Part shown: positions 48,974 through 57,771 of the stretch, piece after piece
Numbering within the stretch: the stretch's first letter is position 1
How the letters are laid out: each line of letters opens with the position of its first letter
From: Thermobifida alba
Lineage (GTDB): Bacteria > Actinomycetota > Actinomycetes > Streptosporangiales > Streptosporangiaceae
Assembly (NCBI RefSeq): GCF_023208015.1
Contig: NZ_CP051627.1
Location: 2,799,501-2,863,500, forward strand
Length of the DNA stretch: 64,000 nt
Direction: 5' to 3'
The notes under the pieces: generated by a model
Told to the model about the DNA's origin: nothing
Database searches by the model: none
The model's input: only the letters and a program-made list of their open reading frames with translations
Made by a program: the position numbers and the translations under genes

Positions 48974-50908
48974 TCACCCGGACTCCTGCTCCGTCTCCTC
49001 CTGCTCCCAGGGGTTGCCCTCCACCGAGGGCACCAGCTCACCGAAGGTCACCCAGGTCAGGCAGACGTCGTCGGGCACCTCCACCAGCAGGTGCTCGCCC
49101 CGGCCGTCCAGCGGCACGTACCAGGCCGCGCCGTTGGGGGCGGCGGGCAGCTCGGTGGTCCGCTCGTCGTCGCCGACGGTCAGCGTGACCGGTGCGTCCC
49201 CGCCCGAGGTGTAGGCGAGGCCCGCGACCAGGCCGGGACCGCCGAGGGAGTGGACCGGCCACAGCACCTGGCCGCCGAGCGTCTCCACGCACTCCTCCCC
49301 CTCCGGCGGCCCGTAGAAGGCGCTGTCCGGCGCGGGCTCGGCGACCACCAGGAACCCGGCGTCGTTGAGCACCATCGGCACCGCCGCCGGCCGCGGGTCG
49401 GCGACCCGGTCGGCGTCCTCGCCCGCCAGCGGGCTGAGCAGGTACGAGCTGTACCGGCGCGCCCCGTTCCACGGCAGCACGACGTCCTCGGGCACCGGGC
49501 GCGCGAAGACCCCCGCCCGGTCGGGGATCGACGCCAGGGAGGTGCGCACCGTGTCCAGATACCAGCGGACCCGGTCACCCGACAGCGTCCCGGCATACGT
49601 GTGGGTGGAGTAGGAGGCCGCCGCCACGAACAGGGCCGTGGCGCCTGCCGCCGCGCCCCGGACCACCCGCGGCGGCAGGCGCGGCAGCCACCGGGGCCCG
49701 CGTTCCCCCTCCGCCTCCCAGCGGGTCGGCAGGAACGCCAGTGCCAGGCAGAGCGCGAACACCAGGGCCGCGTCGGCGACGTAGCGGGGATCGTGGCCGA
49801 CGAGCTCCTGGTAGCGGCCGCGCGCCACCAGCGTGGGCAGGACGTCCACGCACACCAGGTAGCCGGCCAGCAGCGCCCACGCGCGCCACGCCCACCGGGG
49901 CCGGTACGCCAGGCTCACCGCGACCAGCGCGCCCAGCACCGTCCACGCCGCGACCAGCGCCGCCGGATGCGGTTCCAGCAGCCCGCCCGCGGGCGTGACC
50001 GGGTCCCAGCGGACCGGGCCGCCGACCGCCCCCACCGGGAACGTCTCGGCCAGCAGCCGCCGCGCCTGCCCCAGCGCCGCCCCCGCATCCGGCACTCCCG
50101 CGCCCTCGGCGTCGGCGGGACGGCTCAGGTAGACCACCAGGTGGCCGAGGAGCAGCGCGCCCATGCTCGCCCAGAAGCGGGGCCGGGCGCGCAGCGCGGC
50201 GGACGGCGCCCACGCCAGCGGGCCGGGCGTGCAGAACGCGGCGGCCACCGCGAACAGCAGCAGCGGCAGCAGCATCGCCTTGACGGAGAACGCCATGCCC
50301 GCCGCGACCGCGCCCGCGGCCAGCCAGGCGTCCCGTTCCCGCCCGCCCCGCAGGTGGCGGACGGTCCACAGCAGCGCCAGCGCCGTCGCCAACTGGAACG
50401 GCACCCCGTTGAGCGCCGCCGACCACCAGGCCAGCACCGGCACCGTCAGCGGCGCGCAGACGGCCGCGGCCAGCGGTGCCAGGATCGCCCAGCGCCGTCC
50501 GAACACCTCCCACAGCAGCCGGAACGTCGCCGCGGCCGCCGCGCCCTGGAGGGCCAGCATGGTGCCCGAGGCCAGCGCCCAGTTGTAGGGCGACACCGCG
50601 GTCAGCACGTAGACCAGCAGTTTCGCGCCGGGCATCAGGTGGCCCTTGTGCAGTTCGGTCAGGTACTCGACGGTCAGCGGGGAGGCGGCCGCGTCGGCCA
50701 CGAACAGGAAGTCGTCCTCGACGAAGTAGGCGTGCCGCAGCACCCAGGCGCGCAGGCCCAGGGTCGCGGCGATCAGGGCGGCGCCGACGAGCACGATCGG
50801 GTCGCGGCTCGGGTGCGGCGCGGCGGCCGGGGGTGCGGCCCCGGGGCGTGCGGGGGGACGGTCGTCGGGGTTGACGCCGTCTGCGGCGGAAGTGACAGAA
50901 TGAGACAC
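48974..50908 (-). CDS. GT-C-like polytopic membrane protein, putative glycosyltransferase
   Basis: About 644 residues with 10-12 transmembrane helices and an extracellular C-terminal domain of about 170 residues. HAYFVEDDFLFVADAAA just after the first helix places an acidic pair in the first outer loop, the catalytic location in GT-C enzymes, and ELHKGHLMPGAKLLVYV follows. I assign a polyprenyl-phosphate-sugar-dependent glycosyltransferase tentatively; the family is not recognised with certainty. It lies beside dprE2 and the methyltransferases. GTG 50908 has AATATT seven bases upstream (possible leaderless start); GTG 50932 is an alternative. Confidence 0.65.
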   Translation of the reverse strand: MSHSVTSAADGVNPDDRPPARPGAAPPAAAPHPSRDPIVLVGAALIAATLGLRAWVLRHAYFVEDDFLFVADAAASPLTVEYLTELHKGHLMPGAKLLVYVLTAVSPYNWALASGTMLALQGAAAAATFRLLWEVFGRRWAILAPLAAAVCAPLTVPVLAWWSAALNGVPFQLATALALLWTVRHLRGGRERDAWLAAGAVAAGMAFSVKAMLLPLLLFAVAAAFCTPGPLAWAPSAALRARPRFWASMGALLLGHLVVYLSRPADAEGAGVPDAGAALGQARRLLAETFPVGAVGGPVRWDPVTPAGGLLEPHPAALVAAWTVLGALVAVSLAYRPRWAWRAWALLAGYLVCVDVLPTLVARGRYQELVGHDPRYVADAALVFALCLALAFLPTRWEAEGERGPRWLPRLPPRVVRGAAAGATALFVAAASYSTHTYAGTLSGDRVRWYLDTVRTSLASIPDRAGVFARPVPEDVVLPWNGARRYSSYLLSPLAGEDADRVADPRPAAVPMVLNDAGFLVVAEPAPDSAFYGPPEGEECVETLGGQVLWPVHSLGGPGLVAGLAYTSGGDAPVTLTVGDDERTTELPAAPNGAAWYVPLDGRGEHLLVEVPDDVCLTWVTFGELVPSVEGNPWEQEETEQESG

Positions 50909-51020
50909 GTTGTCCAATATTGCTTCGCTCACACCCGCGGGTCCACGGCCGCACCCGGAAACGCGGGACAAGGCGAATCCCCCTCTCCCGCCGCTTCGCC
51001 GTGGCTGTCAGGAGCTGCCC

Positions 51021-51779
51021 GTGAGTCTCGACGAGATCCGGAAGGACTGGACGACCCTGGGCGCCGCCGCCCCCCTGTGGGCGGTCTGCGTCGACCCCGA
51101 CAAACGCCACGGCGGCTGGGACGACGAGGAGTTCCTCGCCTCCGGCCGCGCCGAGATCGACGCCGCGCTGGGGCGGCTCGCCGAACTGGGGGTGGCGCAC
51201 GGCCGGGAGCGGGCGCTGGACTTCGGCTGCGGCGCGGGGCGGCTGTCCAACGCGCTGGCCGCCCACTTCGACCGGGTGACGGGGGTGGACATCTCCGCTC
51301 CCATGCTGGCGGAGGCGCGCCGCCTGGACCGCAGCGGCGGACGGATCGAGTACGTCCTCAACGACGCGCCCGACCTGGCGGTGCTGCCCGACGCCTCCTT
51401 CGACCTGGTCTACACCGACCTGGTGCTGCAGCACCTGCCGCCGCCGCTGGCCCGCGGCTACCTCGCCGAGTTCGCGCGGGTGCTGCGGCCCGGCGGGGCG
51501 ATGGTCATCGGCATGCCCGCCACCGAGCGCCGCACCCTCAAGGGGCTGGTGTTCCGCTACGCGCCGCACGGGCTGATCCGGTTCGTGCAGCGTTTCCTGC
51601 TCGGCTACCCCGCGCCCATGCGCATGCACACCCTGGCGCCCGACCGGATGCGGGAACTGCTCGCCGCGCACGGCGCCCACGTGGTCTCCGCCGAGGAGTA
51701 CCGGGGCGACGACCACGGCACCCACTGGGTGCACATGCGCTACTACGTGCGCCGCGACGCCTCGGGAGCCGCCGCGTGA
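51021..51779 (+). CDS. Class I SAM-dependent methyltransferase
   Basis: A 252-residue methyltransferase. Motif I is ALDFGCGAGRLSNALAAHF, the acidic end of strand 2 is TGVDIS, and motif III/IV lie in DLVYTDLVLQHLPP and ARVLRPGGAMVIGMP, the layout of methyltransferases acting on small molecules or glycans. No membrane segment is seen. GTG 51021 follows AGGAGCTGCCC. The second methyltransferase gene overlaps its stop (GTGA). Context suggests methyl capping of an envelope sugar; substrate unknown. Confidence 0.85.
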   Translation: MSLDEIRKDWTTLGAAAPLWAVCVDPDKRHGGWDDEEFLASGRAEIDAALGRLAELGVAHGRERALDFGCGAGRLSNALAAHFDRVTGVDISAPMLAEARRLDRSGGRIEYVLNDAPDLAVLPDASFDLVYTDLVLQHLPPPLARGYLAEFARVLRPGGAMVIGMPATERRTLKGLVFRYAPHGLIRFVQRFLLGYPAPMRMHTLAPDRMRELLAAHGAHVVSAEEYRGDDHGTHWVHMRYYVRRDASGAAA

Positions 51780-52534
51780 CCCGTCCCGCCTCCGCCGGCG
51801 CCGTCCCGTTCCGCGCCACCCTGGGCCGCTCGGTACGGCTGTTCTCCGCGTTCCGCAAGGAGCAGACCGACCCGGACCTGTTCTACGGCACGCTCGCCCG
51901 CGACACGGTGGCGCAGCTGCGGCAGTACGCGGAGCTGGACGGCGCGGTCGTCGCCGACGTGGGCGGCGGCCCCGGCTACTTCGCCGACGCGCTGCGCGAG
52001 GCGGGGGCGCGCTGCCTGTGCGTGGACGCCGACGCGGGCGAGATGCGGCTGCGCGGCGGCCGACTGCCCGGCGACGCGATCCTCGGCAGCGCCCTGGACC
52101 TGCCGCTGCGCACCGGTTCGGTGGACGTGTGCTTCTCCTCCAACGTGCTGGAGCACGTGCCCGACCCGGTGCGGATGGCCGACGAGATGGTGCGGGTGAC
52201 CCGGCCGGGAGGCGTCGTCTACCTGTCGTACACGCTGTGGCTGTCGCCGTGGGGCGGGCACGAGACGTCGCCGTGGCACTACCTCGGCGGACGCTACGCG
52301 GCCCGCCGCTTCACCCGGAAGCACGGGCGGCGCCCCAAGAACGACTTCGGCTCCACCATGTTCGCGGTGTCGGCAGCGGAGATGATCCGCTGGGCGCGGC
52401 GCACCCCCGACGCCTCGGTGGTGGCGGTCCTGCCCCGCTACCTGCCGTGGTGGGCGCACCCCGTGGTGCGGGTGCCGCTGCTGCGCGAGTTCGTCACCTG
52501 GAACCTGCTGATCGTGCTGCGCCGCCGCTCCTGA
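51776..52534 (+). CDS. Class I SAM-dependent methyltransferase, Rv0224c-like
   Basis: A 252-residue methyltransferase. The N-terminus LFSAFRKEQTDPDLFYGTLARDTVAQLRQYAEL and motif I VVADVGGGPGYFADAL are followed by SSNVLEHVPDPVRMADEMVRVTRPGG and GGHETSPWHYLGG. As far as I recall, the mycobacterial protein Rv0224c has similar size and layout and lies near the DUF3068 and aftD genes, as here. A role in methylating a glycan or lipid carrier is inferred from context only. Its GTG overlaps the previous stop, so the pair is translationally coupled. It converges on DUF3068 with 30 bases between. Confidence 0.83.
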   Translation: MTRPASAGAVPFRATLGRSVRLFSAFRKEQTDPDLFYGTLARDTVAQLRQYAELDGAVVADVGGGPGYFADALREAGARCLCVDADAGEMRLRGGRLPGDAILGSALDLPLRTGSVDVCFSSNVLEHVPDPVRMADEMVRVTRPGGVVYLSYTLWLSPWGGHETSPWHYLGGRYAARRFTRKHGRRPKNDFGSTMFAVSAAEMIRWARRTPDASVVAVLPRYLPWWAHPVVRVPLLREFVTWNLLIVLRRRS

Positions 52535-52564
52535 GCACGTTCCCGGCCGCTGGGGGCGGGCGGG

Positions 52565-53551
52565 TCAGTCCGTCCGGGCGGCCCGCCGCGCCAGCACCGT
52601 CCCGGTCGCGACCAGGGCCGCGCCGAGTACGCCCAGCAGCAGGGGCAGCCAGCCGCGTACCGCCGCCAGCAGGCGGGCGCGCTCGCCCGCGCGGTGCACG
52701 GCCCCGGCGGCCTGCCCGGGCTCCAGTTCCAGGTCGGCGTCGAGCAGCAGCCGCTCGTGGTCGCCGTCCACGGTGCGCAGGGTCTCCCGCCGCTGCTCTG
52801 CGAGGTCGACGACCTGGCCGCTGGTCGGCTCCACCCAGTAGGTGCGGGTCACCTCCACCCAGCGTTCGGCCCGTACCGTGCCGCCGCCGTCCAGGTCCAG
52901 CACGGAGGCGGGCACGTCGCGTACGGAGCCCGGCACCCGGGTGGGCGGGACCTGCTGCGTGTAGCGGTGCACGGCGAGTCCGCCGACCTCGTCGGCGCCG
53001 TCCAGGCGCATCCGGGGCGCCGACCCCGTGTCGGGGTCGCGGAAGGGGAACTCCGCCTCCTCCGCGCCCGGCGGCCACAGGCCCACCCGTCCGCTGCGGC
53101 CCGTCGTGTCGGCGCCGCAGCAGTCGACGGTCCACCCGGTGGCGCGGTCCACCACCATCCGGTGCTCCAGGTGGCCGATCGGCCCCAGCGGGCTGCCGGT
53201 GTCGGTGGTGACGGCCAGCGCCAGCAGGTCGGGTTCGCCCGGCACCGGGGCACCCACCAGGTCGGTGCTCCGCACCACCTCGACGTCCTCACGGGTCCGC
53301 CAGTGCGTGGTGTCCAGGTAGGTGCCCCCGGGGTCGGTGAGCGTCCACGTCTGCCGCAGCTCGGCGGGCAGAACAGCGAGCCGCGGGGCGGCGACCAGCG
53401 GCAGCAGCAGGGCGACCGTGGCGCAGAACGCGCCGAGCGCCGCCGTCAGCAGTCCCGCGCCACGCGGCGGAGCGGGACGGCGCCCGGGCCGCTCCGCCGC
53501 GGTGTGCTCCTGCGTCATCCGTGTCTCCACCCCGTCGTCCACGAGGGTCAC
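52565..53551 (-). CDS. DUF3068 (porin PorA-like) membrane protein, second copy
   Basis: A 328-residue DUF3068 protein with N- and C-terminal transmembrane helices. The extracellular part carries ATGWTVDCCGADT and VTRTYWVEPTSGQVVDL, matching the copy at 44797-45732. The alternative ATG 53518 has GGAG at good distance; GTG 53551 overlaps the aftD stop (GTGA) and is kept because of this coupling. It is the last gene of the minus-strand operon SGNH-membrane protein-DUF2613-GT4-aftD-DUF3068. Two copies in one locus may serve different polymers. Confidence 0.85.
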   Translation of the reverse strand: MTLVDDGVETRMTQEHTAAERPGRRPAPPRGAGLLTAALGAFCATVALLLPLVAAPRLAVLPAELRQTWTLTDPGGTYLDTTHWRTREDVEVVRSTDLVGAPVPGEPDLLALAVTTDTGSPLGPIGHLEHRMVVDRATGWTVDCCGADTTGRSGRVGLWPPGAEEAEFPFRDPDTGSAPRMRLDGADEVGGLAVHRYTQQVPPTRVPGSVRDVPASVLDLDGGGTVRAERWVEVTRTYWVEPTSGQVVDLAEQRRETLRTVDGDHERLLLDADLELEPGQAAGAVHRAGERARLLAAVRGWLPLLLGVLGAALVATGTVLARRAARTD

Positions 53552-56500
53552 GGCGCCGCCTCCGCGGCCTCGTCCCGCGGACGGGCCGCGCCGTCCCGCC
53601 GACGATCATCCCCGGTCGCCGCCGTTCCGTCGAGGCGGGGGCGGCGTGAGGGGTCGCCCAGGGCGAGCGCCGCGCCCACCAGCGCGGGCAGGCACAGCAG
53701 TTGCGGGATCCAGCCGCGCAGCGGCTCCGCGAGCAGCGCGGTGGCGCCGTGGGACGGCAGGTGGGCGGCGAGCGCGCCGCCGACGGCCGCGGACAGGCCC
53801 GCGGCGGCCAGCGAGGCGGCGACCACCAGGCTCAGCGACACCCGCCGGCCGCGCCGCTCCAGCGCGGAGGCGGTGAACAGGCCGACCAGGGCCGCCGCGC
53901 AGCCGACCCACCCGGCGCTCCACACGCCCAGGAGCACGGTGGCCGCGCCCAGCGCGAGCGGGGCGATGCGTCCCGGTCCGGCGGCGGCCGCGGCCGCGGC
54001 GCGCACCGCCGAGGCGGTGCGGGGCAGGACCGCCAGCAGGACGAGGACCACCGCCACCAGGGCCGCGCCGACCAGCAGCGCCGCGTGGTAGGCGGTGTCG
54101 GGCGTGTAGGAGAGGACCACGGTGCCCGACGTGCCCGCGGGCAGCAGCCACGCCTGCTTCCAGCCGTCCAGCCGCACCGGGTCGAGTTCGGTGTCGGAGT
54201 CCGCGAGCCGCGCCGTCCATCCCTCGTTGAAGTTCTCGGTGACGACGAGGTAGGAGGCGGCGTCGGTGTCCACGGTGACGCGGCGTTCGCTGCGGCCCCA
54301 CCCCTGGACCTCGACGGCTTCGGCGCGCACCGGTTCGCGTTCGGCCGCCTCCTCCGCCAAGTCGGCGTCGCGCACGACGACCGCGCCCAGCCGGTACCGG
54401 TCGGTCTGCCGCACCGTGATCCGGTTGGTGCCCTCCACCAGCGGCACGCCGGTGCAGCTGGTGAACTCCAGCGGCCGTCCCTCCGCCTGGTCGCGGAGGG
54501 TGCCGCCGCTGATGCGGGTCTCCACCCGCACGCCGTTGACGGTCAGGTTCGGCCCCTGGCCGCAGGCGGTGGCGGCGTCGGTGTCGGGGACGGGGCCGAG
54601 CGGTTCGACGCCGGGCAGGACGATCTCCGCGATCTCCAGCGGCTGGTCCCGGGGCGGGTCGAAGACGATGCGCAGCTGTTCGGTGCGCAGCGTGGCGAAG
54701 GCGAACCGGCCGTTGCCGTCCAGCAGGCCCTCGCGGACGGTCTCGCCCGTGTCGAGCACCACCCGGATCGGCCGGGTGACGGTGTCGCCGCGCGGGAACT
54801 CCACCGCGATCTCGGCGAGTTCGACGCGTTTGCCGAAGTCGACCTGGAGGGACGGCCGGTCCTGGGCGGGGTCGGGGTACCAGACGGTGGAGTCGTCGCC
54901 GTCGAACGCGCCGCGGCCCATCGCCGCGGGGTGGTCGACGGCGGTCGAGGAGGAGGTGACCTTCGGGTAGCCGCCCTCGCGGTTGGCGGCCCGCTCCACC
55001 CGTTCGGGGTCGGCGGCCGTGACCTGCCCGGTGATGACGTACTCGCCGGCGGCGTCCGCGGGGAGCGTGACGATCCGGTCGAGGCCGTGGGCGTCCTCGC
55101 CCTGCGCGGCGAGGTCGGGGTGGCAGGTCCACACCCGCGAGCCCAGCATGCAGCCGGGGGCCGCCCCGGCCGAGCCGGTGAACAGCAGGGTGCGGGCGTC
55201 GGCGGTGCCGGGCACGACGAGGGCGCGCCCGGTCCGCAGGCCGGGGATGTCGAGCGAGGCGATGCCGACGCGGGTGCCGAAGCGGTGTCCGGGCTCCCAG
55301 GCGAGTTCGTCGACGCGGACGCGCAGCCTGCTGGTCTCCCCCTCGGGGACGGCCAGTTCCTGGGCGCTGCCGAAGTCGTCGAGTTCGGTCTGGACGCTGC
55401 CGTGGTCGGTGGTGACGGTGACCTTCGAGGGCGGCGGCGTGTCGGGCAGCCGTTCGAAGGTGACGGTGGTCCCGGTGACGTCGCGGGGTTCGGTGAAGGC
55501 CACCTCCAGCCACTCGCCGACGGCGCCGTCGGCGCTGCTGGAGCGCCACGAGGTCACGGGGGAGCCGTCCAGTGCCGCGTACGGGGTGCGTCCGGGGTCG
55601 CGCCGCGCGGGGAGGGCCAGCGCGCTGGACTCGGCGGAGGAGGCGGTGACGGCGGCGATCCCCTCGTAGTGGGCGACCGAGGTGTAGGGCTCCCAGGCGG
55701 GGTCGACGACGTCGGGGGCGGGCACGTCGCGGTCGAACTCCTCGGCGGCGCCGAGGGTGGCCGAGGTGTTGCGCCGCACGTCGGGGTAGACGACCTCGAC
55801 GCGGCGCACGGTGTCGGTGGCGACGGTGTCGGCGGCGGCGACCCCGTCGGCTCCCGGGTCGTCGCCGATGATCACCGGCCGGTCGTCGGTGAGCAGGCCC
55901 TGTTCGGCCAGGGCCAGCAGCGCCTCGGGGCCGCCGGTCACGCGCAGCGCGCCGTCGGCGGGGACGGTGGCGGCCAGCGGCGTGGTGCCGGTGACCGCGT
56001 AGACGTCCAGGGCCCGGTAGGGCTGGTCGTACCAGCGGGCGGCGGGCAGCGGGTCCAGGCTGCCCATGACGGGGCCGAAGGAGCGCACGCGGTCGATGCC
56101 CGGCGAGTCGGCCAGCGCCTGGTGGACGCGGGCGGGCCAGCCGCCGTTGTTGCCCTCGCGCTGGAGGTCGTTGCGGACCAGCAGGTAGCGCACGCCCATG
56201 CGGGCCAGGGCGTCGGCCAGGCCCGCCGAGCCGAGTCCGGAGGAGAGCCGCTGGTCGACGGCGTGGGTGAGGCGGGACACCCCCGCCGAGCCCCACGGGA
56301 TGATCTGCTGGTTGGTCCACGGCGTGCGCATCAGCGGCTGCATGGGTTCGTCCATGGGGCGGCCCCACAGGTACTCGCCGCGCGCCGAGCCGGGGACCGC
56401 CATCGTGGTGCGGCCGCCGCTGCGGGCGTCCAGCCACGCGGTCGCCTCGTACCAGTAGTCGGGGATCTCGGTGAAGGAGCCGCGGGTGGCGCCGCCGACG

Positions 56501-57771
56501 GTGGCCAGCGGGGTCAGGGTGGACAGGACGGTCAGCGCGCACGCCGCGGCCGTCAGGCTCCGGGGGTCGGGCAGGCGGCGCAGCGGTCCGCGTCCGGGGA
56601 TGCTCCGGAGGCGGGCGGCGGCCTCGGGCAGGTGGGCCAGGCCGACCGCGACCGGCAGCCGGACCAGCACGTCGAACTTGTGGACGTTGCGGAACGGGCT
56701 GAGCGCGCCGTCCAGCAGGTCCTGCACTGCCGGGCCGAGCAGGCCGCCGAGCGCCCCGGTGTACCCGGCGGCCACGAGCGCGGTCCCGGCCAGGGCGCTG
56801 GCCCCGAGGAACAGCCGTTCGGGGTTGCGCCGGTGCACCGCGCCCGCCAGGCCCAGGGCCGCGACCAGGGCGGTGGCCAGCACCAGCCAGGGCGTGGTCG
56901 CCACCTCGCTGCCGGCGGGCAGCGCCGAACTGCCGGGGACGTAGCCCATCCAGTTGGAGGCGCCGCGCACCGTGTTGAGCAGGGAGGTGACGCTGGTGGT
57001 GGTGGCCGCGTCCTCGGTGAAGGGCATGAACGAGAACACGTAGCGGCCCATGAGCAGCAGCGGGGCCAGCCACCAGAACGAGACGAGCCCGATCGCGGCC
57101 AGCCACCAGCCCAGCAGGGTCCACTTGCGGCGCCCGGAGGCGCGGGTCAGCAGGTACAGCAGGGGGACGACCAGGACCGCCAGTTCGGAGGCGGCGTTGG
57201 TGCCGCCGCACAGCAGGAACGCCGCGGCCGACAGCAGCGCCGCGCGCCGGGGGTCGGCGCCGGGCCGGGTGCCGTGCACCAGGGGCAGCAGCACCCAGGG
57301 CAGCAGCATGGTCGGCTGGAGTTCGGCGGAGTTGTACGACAGCAGGGTCAGGGCGCGCGGCGACAGCGCGAACGCGACGCCCGCGACGACCTGGGTGGGC
57401 AGCGAGCCGACGCGCAGGGCGCGGGCCACGGCGACGGTTCCGGTGAACGCCGCGCACAGCAGCGCCGCCATCCACAGCCGCTGCACCACCCACTCGGGCA
57501 TGCCCGCGCCGATCAGCAGGGCGTGGAAGGGGCCGTTGGGGAACAGGTAGCCGTACGCCTGGTTCTGCAGCTGGCCGAAGTAGGACGGGTCCCACAGGTA
57601 CAGCGCCCGGTACAGGAAGCCCAGCGGGTTGACGGTGAGGTCGAGTTTGGTGTCGCCGACGATCCGGGTGGGGTCGAGGCTGCAGGCGAGGGCGCTCAGC
57701 AGCAGGCAGACCGCGAGGAGGGTGAGCCTGCGGACAAGCGTCTCGTCGCGGACGGGGGCGGACGGGGTCAA
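53548..57771 (-). CDS. aftD: AftD-type alpha-(1->3)-arabinofuranosyltransferase (DUF3367)
   Basis: A 1407-residue membrane glycosyltransferase, about the size of mycobacterial AftD. The N-terminal 430 residues form a GT-C fold with helix 1 (RRLTLLAVCLLLSALACS) and the DUF3367 marker DPTRIVGDTKLDL...NPLGFLYRALYLWDPSYFGQLQNQAYGYLFPNGPFH. The large extracellular part contains beta-sandwich domains of discoidin/F5-8 type (DVTGTTVTFERLPDTPP; ELAEIAVEFPRGDTVTRPIRVVL) likely to bind carbohydrate, and three or four C-terminal helices. It should use decaprenylphosphoryl-arabinose made by the neighbouring operon. TTG 57771 overlaps the GT4 stop (TTGA). The open frame extends further upstream only in antisense-like GC-rich reading. 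Confidence 0.9.
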   Translation of the reverse strand: MTPSAPVRDETLVRRLTLLAVCLLLSALACSLDPTRIVGDTKLDLTVNPLGFLYRALYLWDPSYFGQLQNQAYGYLFPNGPFHALLIGAGMPEWVVQRLWMAALLCAAFTGTVAVARALRVGSLPTQVVAGVAFALSPRALTLLSYNSAELQPTMLLPWVLLPLVHGTRPGADPRRAALLSAAAFLLCGGTNAASELAVLVVPLLYLLTRASGRRKWTLLGWWLAAIGLVSFWWLAPLLLMGRYVFSFMPFTEDAATTTSVTSLLNTVRGASNWMGYVPGSSALPAGSEVATTPWLVLATALVAALGLAGAVHRRNPERLFLGASALAGTALVAAGYTGALGGLLGPAVQDLLDGALSPFRNVHKFDVLVRLPVAVGLAHLPEAAARLRSIPGRGPLRRLPDPRSLTAAACALTVLSTLTPLATVGGATRGSFTEIPDYWYEATAWLDARSGGRTTMAVPGSARGEYLWGRPMDEPMQPLMRTPWTNQQIIPWGSAGVSRLTHAVDQRLSSGLGSAGLADALARMGVRYLLVRNDLQREGNNGGWPARVHQALADSPGIDRVRSFGPVMGSLDPLPAARWYDQPYRALDVYAVTGTTPLAATVPADGALRVTGGPEALLALAEQGLLTDDRPVIIGDDPGADGVAAADTVATDTVRRVEVVYPDVRRNTSATLGAAEEFDRDVPAPDVVDPAWEPYTSVAHYEGIAAVTASSAESSALALPARRDPGRTPYAALDGSPVTSWRSSSADGAVGEWLEVAFTEPRDVTGTTVTFERLPDTPPPSKVTVTTDHGSVQTELDDFGSAQELAVPEGETSRLRVRVDELAWEPGHRFGTRVGIASLDIPGLRTGRALVVPGTADARTLLFTGSAGAAPGCMLGSRVWTCHPDLAAQGEDAHGLDRIVTLPADAAGEYVITGQVTAADPERVERAANREGGYPKVTSSSTAVDHPAAMGRGAFDGDDSTVWYPDPAQDRPSLQVDFGKRVELAEIAVEFPRGDTVTRPIRVVLDTGETVREGLLDGNGRFAFATLRTEQLRIVFDPPRDQPLEIAEIVLPGVEPLGPVPDTDAATACGQGPNLTVNGVRVETRISGGTLRDQAEGRPLEFTSCTGVPLVEGTNRITVRQTDRYRLGAVVVRDADLAEEAAEREPVRAEAVEVQGWGRSERRVTVDTDAASYLVVTENFNEGWTARLADSDTELDPVRLDGWKQAWLLPAGTSGTVVLSYTPDTAYHAALLVGAALVAVVLVLLAVLPRTASAVRAAAAAAAGPGRIAPLALGAATVLLGVWSAGWVGCAAALVGLFTASALERRGRRVSLSLVVAASLAAAGLSAAVGGALAAHLPSHGATALLAEPLRGWIPQLLCLPALVGAALALGDPSRRPRLDGTAATGDDRRRDGAARPRDEAAEAAP

